A stretch of 64,000 nt of DNA from Spirochaetales bacterium (GTDB lineage Bacteria > Spirochaetota > Spirochaetia > SZUA-6): the NCBI GenBank assembly GCA_027021365.1, contig JALUUM010000007.1, positions 1 to 64,000 on the forward strand, in the 5' to 3' direction. The notes under the pieces were generated by a model, which had not been told where the DNA came from, made no database searches, and saw only the letters and a list, made by a program, of their open reading frames with translations. Positions 17,285 to 25,432 of this stretch are shown here, one piece after another. Position 1 is the first letter of the stretch; each line of letters opens with the position of its first letter. The translations under genes were made by a program, and so were the position numbers.

Positions 17285-18373
17285 CTAGAAGCTTAAGGGT
17301 TTTCCGTTATAGGTAACACTCTTAATAATGACCTCAGCCTTTTTAACCGCTTTTTCAGGAAGAGGTGCATAGTGCAGGGGTTCCGCATAGTCCTGTCCGT
17401 CATGTTCAACCCACCATAGAAGCCTAAGAAGTTCCCTGGCCCTCTCCTCGCTCCTGCCACCATATTTTTGTTCCTTGTAGAATATTAACCATGTAAATCC
17501 ACTGATAGGATATCCGGCAGGCGCATCGGTATTTGTTATTGAAATACGGGTATCATCCGGTAGCTCTACTTTAGCAGCTTTACTTACACTTTCTATCGAA
17601 GGCTTTATGTAATTACCTGATTTATTCTTGATGTTTCCCACCGGCATGCTGTTCTGTAAAGCATAGACTAGCTCAACATATCCAACAGCTCCCGGGGTCT
17701 GCTTTACAAGCCCTGCAACACCAGGATTTCCCTTTCCGCCCAATCCCACCGGCCAGTTTAATGATTTTCCCCTGCCTACCTTATCTTTCCATTTTGTACT
17801 TACCTTTGAAAGATAATCGCTAAAGATAAAGGTCGTTCCACTGCCATCGGATCTGTGCACAACTACAATCTTTTGATCAGGCAGCTTAACTTCCCTGTTC
17901 TCCTTCCGTATTCTCACATCATTCCATTTAACGATTTCACCTAGAAATATTCCTGCAATAATTTCCGGTGTAAAATTAAGAGGTTCAACACCGGGCAGGT
18001 TGTAAGTTACAGTTACAGCCCCGAGACATGTGGGGATATGGAGTATCGTTCCTTCAGCTTTGGCAAGATCAGAATCACTCATAAAAGCATCGGTACCACC
18101 AAAATCAACCGTTTTACTTAATAGCTGCCTGATTCCTCCGCCGGAACCTATAGCCTGGTAATTCACCTTTACACCTGTTTCGGAAAAGTACTCATTGAAC
18201 ATTTTCGAGTAGAATGGGTATGGGAAGGTAGCACCGGCTCCCAGAAGTTCACCCACCGACCTGGCAGAATTAGTTTTATTACCCTTTTTTTCTGCTTCCC
18301 TAATACCACCCGGAAACAGTAGCCCTGATGTCAACAGCAGAATTACCGAAAATACAGCAAATCTTTTTTTCAT
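17285..18373 (-). CDS. pstS: phosphate-binding protein PstS
   Basis: A 362-residue periplasmic phosphate receptor. A signal peptide (MKKRFAVFSVILLLTSGLLFPGG) is followed by GIREAEKK and the PstS-defining GAGATFPYPFYSKMF (near residue 46). Phosphate-contact regions GSGGGIRQL, FGGTDAFMS and VHRSDGSGTTFIF are intact. The ATG has an AAGGAGG site. It is the first gene of the pst operon; four 11-bp-spaced TTAAC repeats lie 55-92 bases upstream of its start, so it should be induced at low phosphate. Confidence 0.95.
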   Translation of the reverse strand: MKKRFAVFSVILLLTSGLLFPGGIREAEKKGNKTNSARSVGELLGAGATFPYPFYSKMFNEYFSETGVKVNYQAIGSGGGIRQLLSKTVDFGGTDAFMSDSDLAKAEGTILHIPTCLGAVTVTYNLPGVEPLNFTPEIIAGIFLGEIVKWNDVRIRKENREVKLPDQKIVVVHRSDGSGTTFIFSDYLSKVSTKWKDKVGRGKSLNWPVGLGGKGNPGVAGLVKQTPGAVGYVELVYALQNSMPVGNIKNKSGNYIKPSIESVSKAAKVELPDDTRISITNTDAPAGYPISGFTWLIFYKEQKYGGRSEERARELLRLLWWVEHDGQDYAEPLHYAPLPEKAVKKAEVIIKSVTYNGKPLSF

Positions 18374-18427
18374 TTTTTCCTCCTTGGGAAGATCACTTTA
18401 ATTTCGAGGTTAACCTAATATTTGATT

Positions 18428-18465
18428 GTTAAAGTATTGTTAAATAAAAGTTAATTTTCTGTTAA
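18428..18465 (-). promoter_or_regulatory. Pho box: four TTAAC direct repeats at 11-bp spacing
   Basis: On the minus strand TTAAC occurs at 18465-18461, 18454-18450, 18443-18439 and 18432-18428, start to start exactly 11 bases, with AT-rich spacers. This is the arrangement bound by PhoB/PhoP-type dimers (direct repeats on one DNA face). It lies upstream of pstS, with a -10-like TATTAG nearer the gene. It also ends only 12 bases before the GTG of the divergent ABC-kinase fusion, which may therefore share its control. Confidence 0.8.
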
Positions 18466-18477
18466 AATAAGTACAGA

Positions 18478-19908
18478 GTGGCACCCGGTAGAAATATCAC
18501 AGAAGATAATCTGGTTCTCATGAGGGATATAAGTGTAAGCTTCGGAAAGGTCAAAGCTCTCGACGGGGTTAATTTCTCCGTGGGTCACGATGAGATAGTA
18601 GGACTCCTGGGAGACAATGGTGCGGGAAAGACGACACTTATCAAGACATTACTCGGTCTCATAAGGAGGGATTCAGGAGAAATTTTCTATGATGGTAAGA
18701 GAGTGGACTTCAGATCACCTGCCGAAGCGAGAGTGGCCGGGATAGAAACTGTTTACCAGGATCTTGCACTCGTCAACCTGATGGATATAGAGAGGAACTT
18801 CTTCCTGGGAAGAGAAATAGTGAAAAAGGTAGGTCCTTTTCGATTTCTCGACAAGAAAAAGATGAGAAACTTTACCGAGGCACATCTCGATACGGTTGGT
18901 TTCAGGGATCACGACACAGCGGCAAAGCTTGTGAACTCCCTTTCCGGTGGGGAAAGACAGAAGCTCGCCATTGCAAGGGCCTGCAATTTCAGCTCGAAAC
19001 TCCTGATTCTCGACGAACCCACAGCATCACTCTCCGAAACCGAAACGGAAGAAATCCTCGATATCGTTCTTGAGGCGAAGAAGAAGGGTATATCCGTCAT
19101 CTTTGTAACGCACAATGCCCAGGAGGTTTTCGAAGTAGCTGACAGGTTTGTGGTTATACAGAACGGGAGAAACCTCGCCAATATTTCAAAAAAGGATACC
19201 GATTTAAAGGAAATAGAAAAACTTATAATATCTTCAAGGCTATCAGCAATCAGGCAGATGGCAGCACGTGTTGCACATCAGATAAGAAATCCTCTTGGTA
19301 TAATGAAAGTAACGGCTGAAATGCTCCGGGATGATTTTGAAGTAAAAAAGAACAAGAAAGATCATGACAGATTGACAACCATGCTATTGAACGAGATAGA
19401 TACACTTAACACCACGATAAACAACTTTCTCGATTTTGCAAAACAACTCAAAATCAAGCGTGGACCTGTCAGAATCGAAGAAATCATAGAGGGAGCTATG
19501 TTGAATGTACCAATAAACAAATTTGAAAATGTTCGTCTGTACATGGAGATAAAGAACAGGGGAAAAATATACAACCTCGACAGGAGACTGATTGAACAGG
19601 CAATAGGTAATATCCTTAACAATGCATTCGAGGCTTCCAAACCCGGTAAATCCGTTACATTAAAAAGTTTCGAAAACGAGGATAAGATGGTAATAGAGGT
19701 CAAAGATCAGGGAGAAGGTTTTGACATGAATAATGTCAAACAGTTGTTCAGCCCCTTCTTTTCGACAAAGACGAACGGTACCGGATTAGGATTGTCAATT
19801 GTAAAGAGGATAGTGGAGGAACATGGTGGTTCCGTGACCGCAGAATCGCAACCCGGACATGGTTCATTGTTCAGAATTAACCTTCCCAAGTTCGAGGCAA
19901 ACCCATGA
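18478..19908 (+). CDS. sugar ABC transporter ATPase fused to a histidine kinase
   Basis: A 476-residue fusion. Residues 12-245 form a complete sugar-type ABC ATPase (FrcA/MglA-half class): Walker A GDNGAGKT 45-52, Q-loop YQDLALVNLM, signature LSGGE 155-159, Walker B LLILDEPTA with catalytic E180, H-loop H212. Residues 252-476 are a histidine kinase: H-box RVAHQIRNPLG with H267, N-box IGNILNNAFEAS, G1 DQGEG 410-414, G2 GTGLGLS 434-440. There is no separate sensor or membrane segment, so the ATPase stands where the input domain should be. The response regulator overlaps by 4 bases and the matching binding protein, permease and a second ATPase follow. GTG 18478 is chosen because the homologous ATPase at 23562 has a similar N-terminal extension; no ribosome site is visible. 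The signalling role is inferred. Confidence 0.9.
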   Translation: MAPGRNITEDNLVLMRDISVSFGKVKALDGVNFSVGHDEIVGLLGDNGAGKTTLIKTLLGLIRRDSGEIFYDGKRVDFRSPAEARVAGIETVYQDLALVNLMDIERNFFLGREIVKKVGPFRFLDKKKMRNFTEAHLDTVGFRDHDTAAKLVNSLSGGERQKLAIARACNFSSKLLILDEPTASLSETETEEILDIVLEAKKKGISVIFVTHNAQEVFEVADRFVVIQNGRNLANISKKDTDLKEIEKLIISSRLSAIRQMAARVAHQIRNPLGIMKVTAEMLRDDFEVKKNKKDHDRLTTMLLNEIDTLNTTINNFLDFAKQLKIKRGPVRIEEIIEGAMLNVPINKFENVRLYMEIKNRGKIYNLDRRLIEQAIGNILNNAFEASKPGKSVTLKSFENEDKMVIEVKDQGEGFDMNNVKQLFSPFFSTKTNGTGLGLSIVKRIVEEHGGSVTAESQPGHGSLFRINLPKFEANP

Positions 19909-21263
19909 AAAGAATATTGATAGTAGACGACGAAGCAAACATGTGCATGGTACTCAAGATGACCCTCGAAAAAGATGGTTACTCGATTACCACTGCTTCA
20001 AACGGGGAAGAAGCAATCAACCTGATAAAGAGAGAAGTTTATGACCTTATCATATCGGATTTGAAAATGCCCGGAATAGACGGAATCGGAATACTCGAGT
20101 ACCTCAAGAAAACAGAACGAAGCATACCAATCATCTTTATCACCGCGTACGGGTCAATTGAAACTGCCGTCAATGCAATGAAGATGGGCGCTTTCGATTT
20201 CATTACAAAGCCATTCAACAGAGATGTAATAAGGCACACTGTACGCTCGATCTTCAAAATCGATACCCTGGAAACCGAAAACAGGCTATTGAAAGAATTT
20301 CTCAACTTCAGAGATTTCATTTACAGAAGCCCTCAAATGGCAGATATTCTGGAAACAGTGAAAAAGATCGCCACTGTTTCCACTCCCGTGCTTTTGACCG
20401 GGGAGAGCGGTACCGGCAAAGGAATAATTGCGAGAATGATACATACCCTCGGTGGCGAGGAAAGACCATTTATAAGGATAAACTGCCCTTCCATACCTCA
20501 GTCCCTCTTTGAAAGCGAGCTATTTGGATTCCAGAAGGGAGCATTTACGGGTGCAACCCGTGACTTTAAGGGAAAACTCAGAATGGCAGACGGAGGAACT
20601 GTATTTTTCGATGAGATAGCGGATCTGCCGCCAAATATACAACCAAAACTCTTAAGGGTTATGGAAGACAGTACCTTCGAACCTCTGGGAAGCACAAGTA
20701 CAATAAGTATCAATACCCGTTTCATTTCTGCCACAAACCGTAGACTGGACCAGCTGGTTGAAAACGGGTCTTTCAGGAAGGATCTCTACTACAGGTTGAA
20801 TACTATTACAATAAGGATTCCTCCTTTAAGAGAACGGAGAGGGGATATCATACCCTTGGCTGAATACTTCCTCAAACGATACTCCAATGAAACGGGCAAA
20901 CATATAGAATCCATTTCAGAAAAAGCAAAAGAAACGATGTTGGACTACAACTGGCCCGGAAATGTACGAGAACTAAAGAACGCAATAGAGAGGGCAGTCG
21001 TTTTGAGCAGCGGTGGAGAGATAGATGTCAAAGACCTCAATATTCAACCGCAAAATAATAGTGCCACACCAAACTACTGGCTTGGGAATAATAAGGAATC
21101 CCTTGCCGGTCCCGGAAGAGACAAGCTCAGTGAAACAGAAAGAAAGCTCCTTCTGGAAGCCCTGATATCCACCAACTGGAACATATCGAGGGCAGCAAAA
21201 AAACTGGGTATCACGAGGAGTACCATCCGATACAGGATCGATAAGTACGGATTGCGGGAATAG
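19905..21263 (+). CDS. NtrC-type sigma-54 response regulator
   Basis: A 452-residue regulator in three parts: receiver (1-120, phospho-acceptor D52 in LIISDLKMPGIDG, conserved TAYG and lysine in TKPF), AAA+ sigma-54 activation domain (about 135-370; Walker A GESGTGKG, sigma-54 contact loop GAFTGA, Walker B GGTVFFDEIADLP, R-fingers in the PPLRERRGDI region) and a Fis-type helix-turn-helix (ISRAAKKLGITRSTIRYRI). It overlaps the ABC-kinase gene by 4 bases and is its evident partner. A sigma-54 promoter and an enhancer-like palindrome sit just downstream, in front of the binding-protein gene, so it probably activates the transport operon. Confidence 0.94.
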   Translation: MKRILIVDDEANMCMVLKMTLEKDGYSITTASNGEEAINLIKREVYDLIISDLKMPGIDGIGILEYLKKTERSIPIIFITAYGSIETAVNAMKMGAFDFITKPFNRDVIRHTVRSIFKIDTLETENRLLKEFLNFRDFIYRSPQMADILETVKKIATVSTPVLLTGESGTGKGIIARMIHTLGGEERPFIRINCPSIPQSLFESELFGFQKGAFTGATRDFKGKLRMADGGTVFFDEIADLPPNIQPKLLRVMEDSTFEPLGSTSTISINTRFISATNRRLDQLVENGSFRKDLYYRLNTITIRIPPLRERRGDIIPLAEYFLKRYSNETGKHIESISEKAKETMLDYNWPGNVRELKNAIERAVVLSSGGEIDVKDLNIQPQNNSATPNYWLGNNKESLAGPGRDKLSETERKLLLEALISTNWNISRAAKKLGITRSTIRYRIDKYGLRE

Positions 21264-21283
21264 GTTGTTATCCACCAGCAAAG

Positions 21284-21299
21284 TGGTTGATATCAGCCA
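21284..21299 (+). promoter_or_regulatory. putative enhancer site of the sigma-54 regulator
   Basis: TGGTTGATATCAGCCA is a 16-base inverted repeat with one mismatched pair. It lies about 145 bases upstream of the sigma-54 promoter at 21428, within the normal range for NtrC-type enhancers, and immediately after the regulator gene. The palindrome is seen; the binding partner is inferred. Confidence 0.5.
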
Positions 21300-21427
21300 T
21301 TTCTGTCCCGGCAAGATTTTAGCAAATGCCAGCAATCAATGCCTGCCAACATTTTATTTCTTTATATTGCATTAAATTACATGTAGAAATAACACAAATC
21401 TCTCTTTTGTTTACAATCAAGTTACTC

Positions 21428-21442
21428 TGGTATGATTATTGC
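21428..21442 (+). promoter_or_regulatory. sigma-54 promoter of the sugar transport operon
   Basis: TGGTATGATTATTGC fits the -24/-12 consensus TGGYAYR-N4-TTGC with exact spacing between the invariant GG and GC. Transcription would start near 21454, about 29 bases before the binding-protein ATG with its AAGGAGG site. The adjacent NtrC-type regulator gene supports it. Confidence 0.75.
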
Positions 21443-21482
21443 GTACAAATTAATGAAAAAAAAATAAATCAAGGAGGTTTTC

Positions 21483-22475
21483 ATGAAAAAATTCATTACC
21501 ATTGCCCTTATTGTCAGCCTGCTGGTTTTCCAGAGCTTTGGTCTCTTTGCGGCTGGCAAGCAGGAAACGGTAAAACCATCGGGTGAAAAGCTGAAATTCT
21601 ACGTGGTTACCCATGGTGGCCCGGCAGACCCATTCTGGGGAGTCGTTATGAGGGGAGCTCAGGATGCGGGAAAGATGTTCAACTGCGATGTCACATACCT
21701 CGGACCGGAAAAATTTTCGATTCAGAAATTGGTGGATATGGTAGAAACGGCAATTGCAGCCAAACCGGATGGTCTCGTTGTTACCATCACTGATGCAAAA
21801 GCTCTCGACAGGCCCTTAAAAGATGCCATAAAGAAAGGCATCCCCGTCGTTGCAATTAATGTCCCGGACACGAGAAGCTTCAAAGAAAAGATTCCCTATC
21901 TCTGCTATGTCGGTGCCGATGATTACAAGGTAGGAATCGAGGCGGGAAAGAGAATGTTAAAGGCCTTCGGGTCATCCAAACCAAAGAGAGCAGTAATACT
22001 GATTCACGAAGTTGGACATTCAGGCCTCGAGGCAAGGGCCAAAGGGTTCACAGAGATTTTCCAGGCTCAGGGGATACCTGTTGAAAAGCTTGCCGGTTCA
22101 CCCAATGCTTCTGAAAACTATCAGGTCCTCGATGCATACCTGACAAAGCATCCCGATACAGATGTTGTATTTACCGTAGGACCTCTCGGTGCCCACCCTG
22201 CCCTGAAACTATTTGAAGAAAAGAACCTCTTCGGAAAGGTGAAACTTGCAGCGGTAGACCTGACCACTACCATAATCAAAGCGATAGAGGAAGGAAAGAT
22301 AGAGTTTACCGTGGAACAGCAGCAGTACCTCCAGGGCTATCTGCCAATAGGTTTCCTCGTTCTCTATAACAAGTACGGGTTAATTCCTCATGGTGATGTA
22401 TTGACAGGACCATCCATAGTTGACAAGAGTAATGTAAAAGTCGTTGAAGAAATGGTGAAGAAGAAATACAGATAG
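21483..22475 (+). CDS. periplasmic sugar-binding protein (ribose/inositol type)
   Basis: A 330-residue periplasmic-binding-protein (PBP1 sugar class) with signal peptide MKKFITIALIVSLLVFQSFGLFA and mature end AGKQET. The first domain shows FYVVTHGGPADPFWGVVMRGAQDAG and the hinge regions GLVVTITDAKAL and GIPVVAINVPD, typical of binding proteins for ribose, inositol and related polyols. It should deliver its ligand to the permease at 22591. A strong ribosome site and the sigma-54 promoter precede it. The inositol-dehydrogenase-like gene at the operon end favours a cyclitol or rare sugar as ligand, an inference. Confidence 0.9.
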   Translation: MKKFITIALIVSLLVFQSFGLFAAGKQETVKPSGEKLKFYVVTHGGPADPFWGVVMRGAQDAGKMFNCDVTYLGPEKFSIQKLVDMVETAIAAKPDGLVVTITDAKALDRPLKDAIKKGIPVVAINVPDTRSFKEKIPYLCYVGADDYKVGIEAGKRMLKAFGSSKPKRAVILIHEVGHSGLEARAKGFTEIFQAQGIPVEKLAGSPNASENYQVLDAYLTKHPDTDVVFTVGPLGAHPALKLFEEKNLFGKVKLAAVDLTTTIIKAIEEGKIEFTVEQQQYLQGYLPIGFLVLYNKYGLIPHGDVLTGPSIVDKSNVKVVEEMVKKKYR

Positions 22476-22490
22476 GTCATGGGGACCAGG

Positions 22491-22548
22491 GAATGAATGG
22501 CGACAGGTGAAAATCATCGCAACCCCTGTCGCCATCTCCCGCTCATTC
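22491..22548 (+). other. intra-operon hairpin after the sugar-binding protein gene
   Basis: ATGGCGACAGG (22497-22507) pairs perfectly with CCTGTCGCCAT (22525-22535), and outer arms GAATGA (22491-22496) and TCATTC (22543-22548) extend it. No U-tract follows. Its position, between binding-protein and permease genes, mirrors the hairpin after tctC, and suggests mRNA stabilisation or partial termination to raise binding-protein output. Confidence 0.8.
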
Positions 22549-22590
22549 GGTAAAACGGATGAAACATCAAATATTTAAGGAAAAATCGAT

Positions 22591-23565
22591 ATGAATAGCG
22601 GAAGATGGAAAAAGATACTTGACAGAATGTTAAGGGTGAGAGTTTTCGGAGCTTTCACAGGATTGATTCTCATAATGCTTATATTTACCATTCTATCCGA
22701 CAAATTCTTCACATGGGACAATTTTATCAGTATTTTCACCACTTCTTCTGAATTGGGGATTATTGCAATTGGAACCTGTTTTCTGATGATAGCAGGCGAA
22801 TTCGATCTTTCAGTCGGTTCGGTCTTTGCCGTTGCACCAATGTTGGGAGCTCTTATTGCCAACACCGGTGTTCCGATGGCCATTGCCTTTATAACGAGCA
22901 TGGTAGCCGCAGGTCTGATAGGTCTTCTAAACGGTATAATAGTTACGGAAGCCAAGATACCCTCCTTCATCGCGACCCTCGGATCGATGATGTTTTTTAG
23001 AGGTGTTCTTCTTGCAGTTTCAGGTGGCTTTCCAATCGACTATTTTGGCGAAGAAACAGGTTTCCTCAATGCACTGGGTGGGAAAATTTTCTTCGGTATG
23101 CGGGCATCAGGAATATGGTTTGTCCTTGCAACCATAATTTTCTCAATAATCCTCAATCAGACGAGGTACGGTAACCATGTATTTGCAGTTGGGGGTAATG
23201 CGGGTACTGCAAAGGCTGTGGGAATAAATGTAAAGAGGGTAAAGATAATAAATTTCATAATTGCAGCGGTTCTTGCCGGTCTTGCCGGATTCACCATGTT
23301 CGGTAGATTCCACAGCATAGATCCAACGGCCGGGCAACTTCTCGAGCTTGAGGCAATTGCCTCTTCCGTTATCGGTGGAGCCCTACTTACGGGAGGGTAC
23401 GGAAGCATAGCCGGAGCCTTTATCGGAGCATTCCTCATAGGAGTCTTGAGAAGTGGCCTGATTCTCGTTGGCGCCCCCGCTTACTGGTACCAGGCCTTTA
23501 TAGGTGTGATTCTTGTGATTTCTGTCATCTTCAATACCAAGATAAGAAAGGCGGTAGCAGGATGA
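22591..23565 (+). CDS. sugar ABC transporter permease
   Basis: A 324-residue permease of the RbsC/FrcC (BPD_transp_2) family with 8-10 helices. Diagnostic sequence includes LMIAGEFDLSVGSVFAVAPM, the IPSFIATLGSMMFFRG stretch and the C-terminal ATPase-contact region ELEAIASSVIGGALLTGGYGSIAG. The start ATG 22591 has an AGGAA site. It overlaps the second ATPase gene by 4 bases. As a homodimer it needs two ATPase domains; two single-domain ATPases are encoded here, one of them fused to a kinase, so mixed complexes are possible. Confidence 0.93.
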   Translation: MNSGRWKKILDRMLRVRVFGAFTGLILIMLIFTILSDKFFTWDNFISIFTTSSELGIIAIGTCFLMIAGEFDLSVGSVFAVAPMLGALIANTGVPMAIAFITSMVAAGLIGLLNGIIVTEAKIPSFIATLGSMMFFRGVLLAVSGGFPIDYFGEETGFLNALGGKIFFGMRASGIWFVLATIIFSIILNQTRYGNHVFAVGGNAGTAKAVGINVKRVKIINFIIAAVLAGLAGFTMFGRFHSIDPTAGQLLELEAIASSVIGGALLTGGYGSIAGAFIGAFLIGVLRSGLILVGAPAYWYQAFIGVILVISVIFNTKIRKAVAG

Positions 23566-24344
23566 TCGTAAACAATCCGGAAAAGATAAAACTGATAAAG
23601 GACAATCTCGTTTACATGGAAGACATAGTGGTTAAATTCGGGAAGGTCGTTGCTCTTAATGGAGTAAATTTCCGTGTTGGCAAGAATGAGGTGGTAGGCC
23701 TTCTGGGTGACAATGGCGCCGGAAAATCCACACTGATAAAATCATTGAATGGTTACCACAGGATATCAGCGGGCAATATCTACTTCGACGGGAAACACGC
23801 CGACTTCACCTCACCCAAGGATGCACGTGATGCTGGAATAGAAACGGCCTATCAGGATCTTGCACTTGTAAACCTTATGTCAATATCGAGAAATTTTTTC
23901 CTTGGAAGGGAGTTACAGAGGAATTTCCTCTTCATGAAACTCCTAGACATGAGAAGGATGGACGAGATAGCAGCCCGCTCATTGAAAGAGGTCGGACTAA
24001 GGAATATCAGGGCAATGCATGAAACTGTCAACTTCCTCTCAGGGGGTGAAAGACAGGCAATAGCAATAGGAAGGGCCAATTTTTTTGGGGCAAAACTTTT
24101 GATTCTCGATGAACCTACCGCAGCTCTTTCAGTCACGGAAACAGAATGGGTATTGAGGCTTGTCAAAGAGGCCAAGGAAAGCGGCCTTGCCGTAATACTC
24201 ATATCGCACAACGCATACGAAGTATTCGGTGTAGCAGACAGGTTCGTTGTCTTGCAACACGGTGAGAATTATGCGGATATAAAAAAGGAAGAGACGAACC
24301 CGGAGGAACTCATAGAAGTGATAGCGGGAAGGATAAAAAAATAA
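23562..24344 (+). CDS. sugar ABC transporter ATPase (single domain)
   Basis: A 260-residue ATPase with one nucleotide-binding domain, like FrcA rather than the tandem RbsA. Walker A GDNGAGKST, Q-loop YQDLALVNLMSI, signature LSGGERQAIAIGRA, Walker B LLILDEPTA and H-loop SHNAYE are intact. It closely resembles the ATPase half of the fusion at 18478, including the DNLV(Y/L)M lead-in and YQDLALVNLM, so the two are probably paralogues. It overlaps the permease by 4 bases. It lacks any kinase part, so it could either form the main transporter or share the permease with the fusion. Confidence 0.93.
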   Translation: MIVNNPEKIKLIKDNLVYMEDIVVKFGKVVALNGVNFRVGKNEVVGLLGDNGAGKSTLIKSLNGYHRISAGNIYFDGKHADFTSPKDARDAGIETAYQDLALVNLMSISRNFFLGRELQRNFLFMKLLDMRRMDEIAARSLKEVGLRNIRAMHETVNFLSGGERQAIAIGRANFFGAKLLILDEPTAALSVTETEWVLRLVKEAKESGLAVILISHNAYEVFGVADRFVVLQHGENYADIKKEETNPEELIEVIAGRIKK

Positions 24345-24375
24345 AAGCAGCAACACTTTAAGGAGCAGCCGGAGC

Positions 24376-25413
24376 ATGAAAGATATCGGAATTGGTGTAA
24401 TAGGACTTGGGCGCCTTGGCTATGTACATGCATACAACATTGCCCGAAGAATCAAGAGGGCAGAATTGATTGCCGTATGTGATATGAATGGCGAACTTGC
24501 AAGAGAAACGGCAGATGAGTTTGGATGCAGGGCCTATACCCAAGTCGAAGAGATGCTCGATGATAGAAACATAGATGCTGTCTGCGTCGTTACACCCACG
24601 GCATACCACGTTGAGCCTGTCGAAGCAATCACGAAAAGGGGCAAACCATTTTTCTGTGAAAAACCTCTTGCCTCCAACATGGAAGATACGATAAAGCTGG
24701 TAAAGCTTATCGCTGAATCCGACTCCAGGTGCCAGATAGGTTTCAACAGGAGATTCGATCCAGAATACGCTGAGGCAAAGAGGATAATAGAGTCCGGAGA
24801 GCTGGGGAAACCCGTTTACTTCGAGGGAATATCCAGGGATCCCTTTCCCCCACCTCCTTGGGCATGTGATCCCCTTAAGGGAGGAGGACTCTTTATCGAT
24901 ATGCTCCTTCATGATTTCGATATCGCAAGGCACCTCATGGGTGACGACATAAAGAGCGTATATGCAAGAGAGACAAACATGGTGGTACCCGCTGAAGGCA
25001 TAGAGAGGTTTGCAGACAATGTAACTGCAAACCTCGTATTCTCAAAGGGAGCCCTGGGAAATTGCCATGCCAGTATGCATGCATCCTACGGCTATGACAT
25101 AAGGACGGAAATATACTGCGAAAAGGGCAGTATTCTTCTCGGTTCACCGGTAAAGCTCGGTATCACCGTGGCGAAAGCGGAAAACGGAGTCTGTAAACCC
25201 ATTACATTTCAGCCAGAGGGGAAGATGCCGCATTTCATGATCCGCTTCGAGGAATCTTACGTAAGAGAGATGGAAGATTTTGTCGATATGGTAATCGAAA
25301 ACCGTGAACCTTCCGTAACAGAGATAGATGCACTTGAAGCATTCAAAGTGTCAGCTGCCGCTATTGAATCTGCAGGAAGCGGTAAAGAGGTGTTTCTTTC
25401 ACATGGCACGTAG
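24376..25413 (+). CDS. Gfo/Idh/MocA oxidoreductase, inositol 2-dehydrogenase-like
   Basis: A 345-residue NAD(P)-dependent dehydrogenase. The Rossmann motif IGVIGLGRLGYVHAYNI (residues 6-22), the DMNGELARETADEFGC acidic region that favours NAD, VVTPTAYHVEPVEAI, and the catalytic EKP (FFCEKPLASN, near 97) are those of Gfo/Idh/MocA enzymes, closest in style to IolG. HDFDIARHLMG holds the conserved D/H pair. The ATG has an AAGGAG site 31 bases after the ATPase. It suggests that the imported ligand is myo-inositol or a similar polyol oxidised at one hydroxyl. The other iol genes are not here. Confidence 0.88.
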   Translation: MKDIGIGVIGLGRLGYVHAYNIARRIKRAELIAVCDMNGELARETADEFGCRAYTQVEEMLDDRNIDAVCVVTPTAYHVEPVEAITKRGKPFFCEKPLASNMEDTIKLVKLIAESDSRCQIGFNRRFDPEYAEAKRIIESGELGKPVYFEGISRDPFPPPPWACDPLKGGGLFIDMLLHDFDIARHLMGDDIKSVYARETNMVVPAEGIERFADNVTANLVFSKGALGNCHASMHASYGYDIRTEIYCEKGSILLGSPVKLGITVAKAENGVCKPITFQPEGKMPHFMIRFEESYVREMEDFVDMVIENREPSVTEIDALEAFKVSAAAIESAGSGKEVFLSHGT

Positions 25414-25432
25414 AATATAAACTAAACCATTG

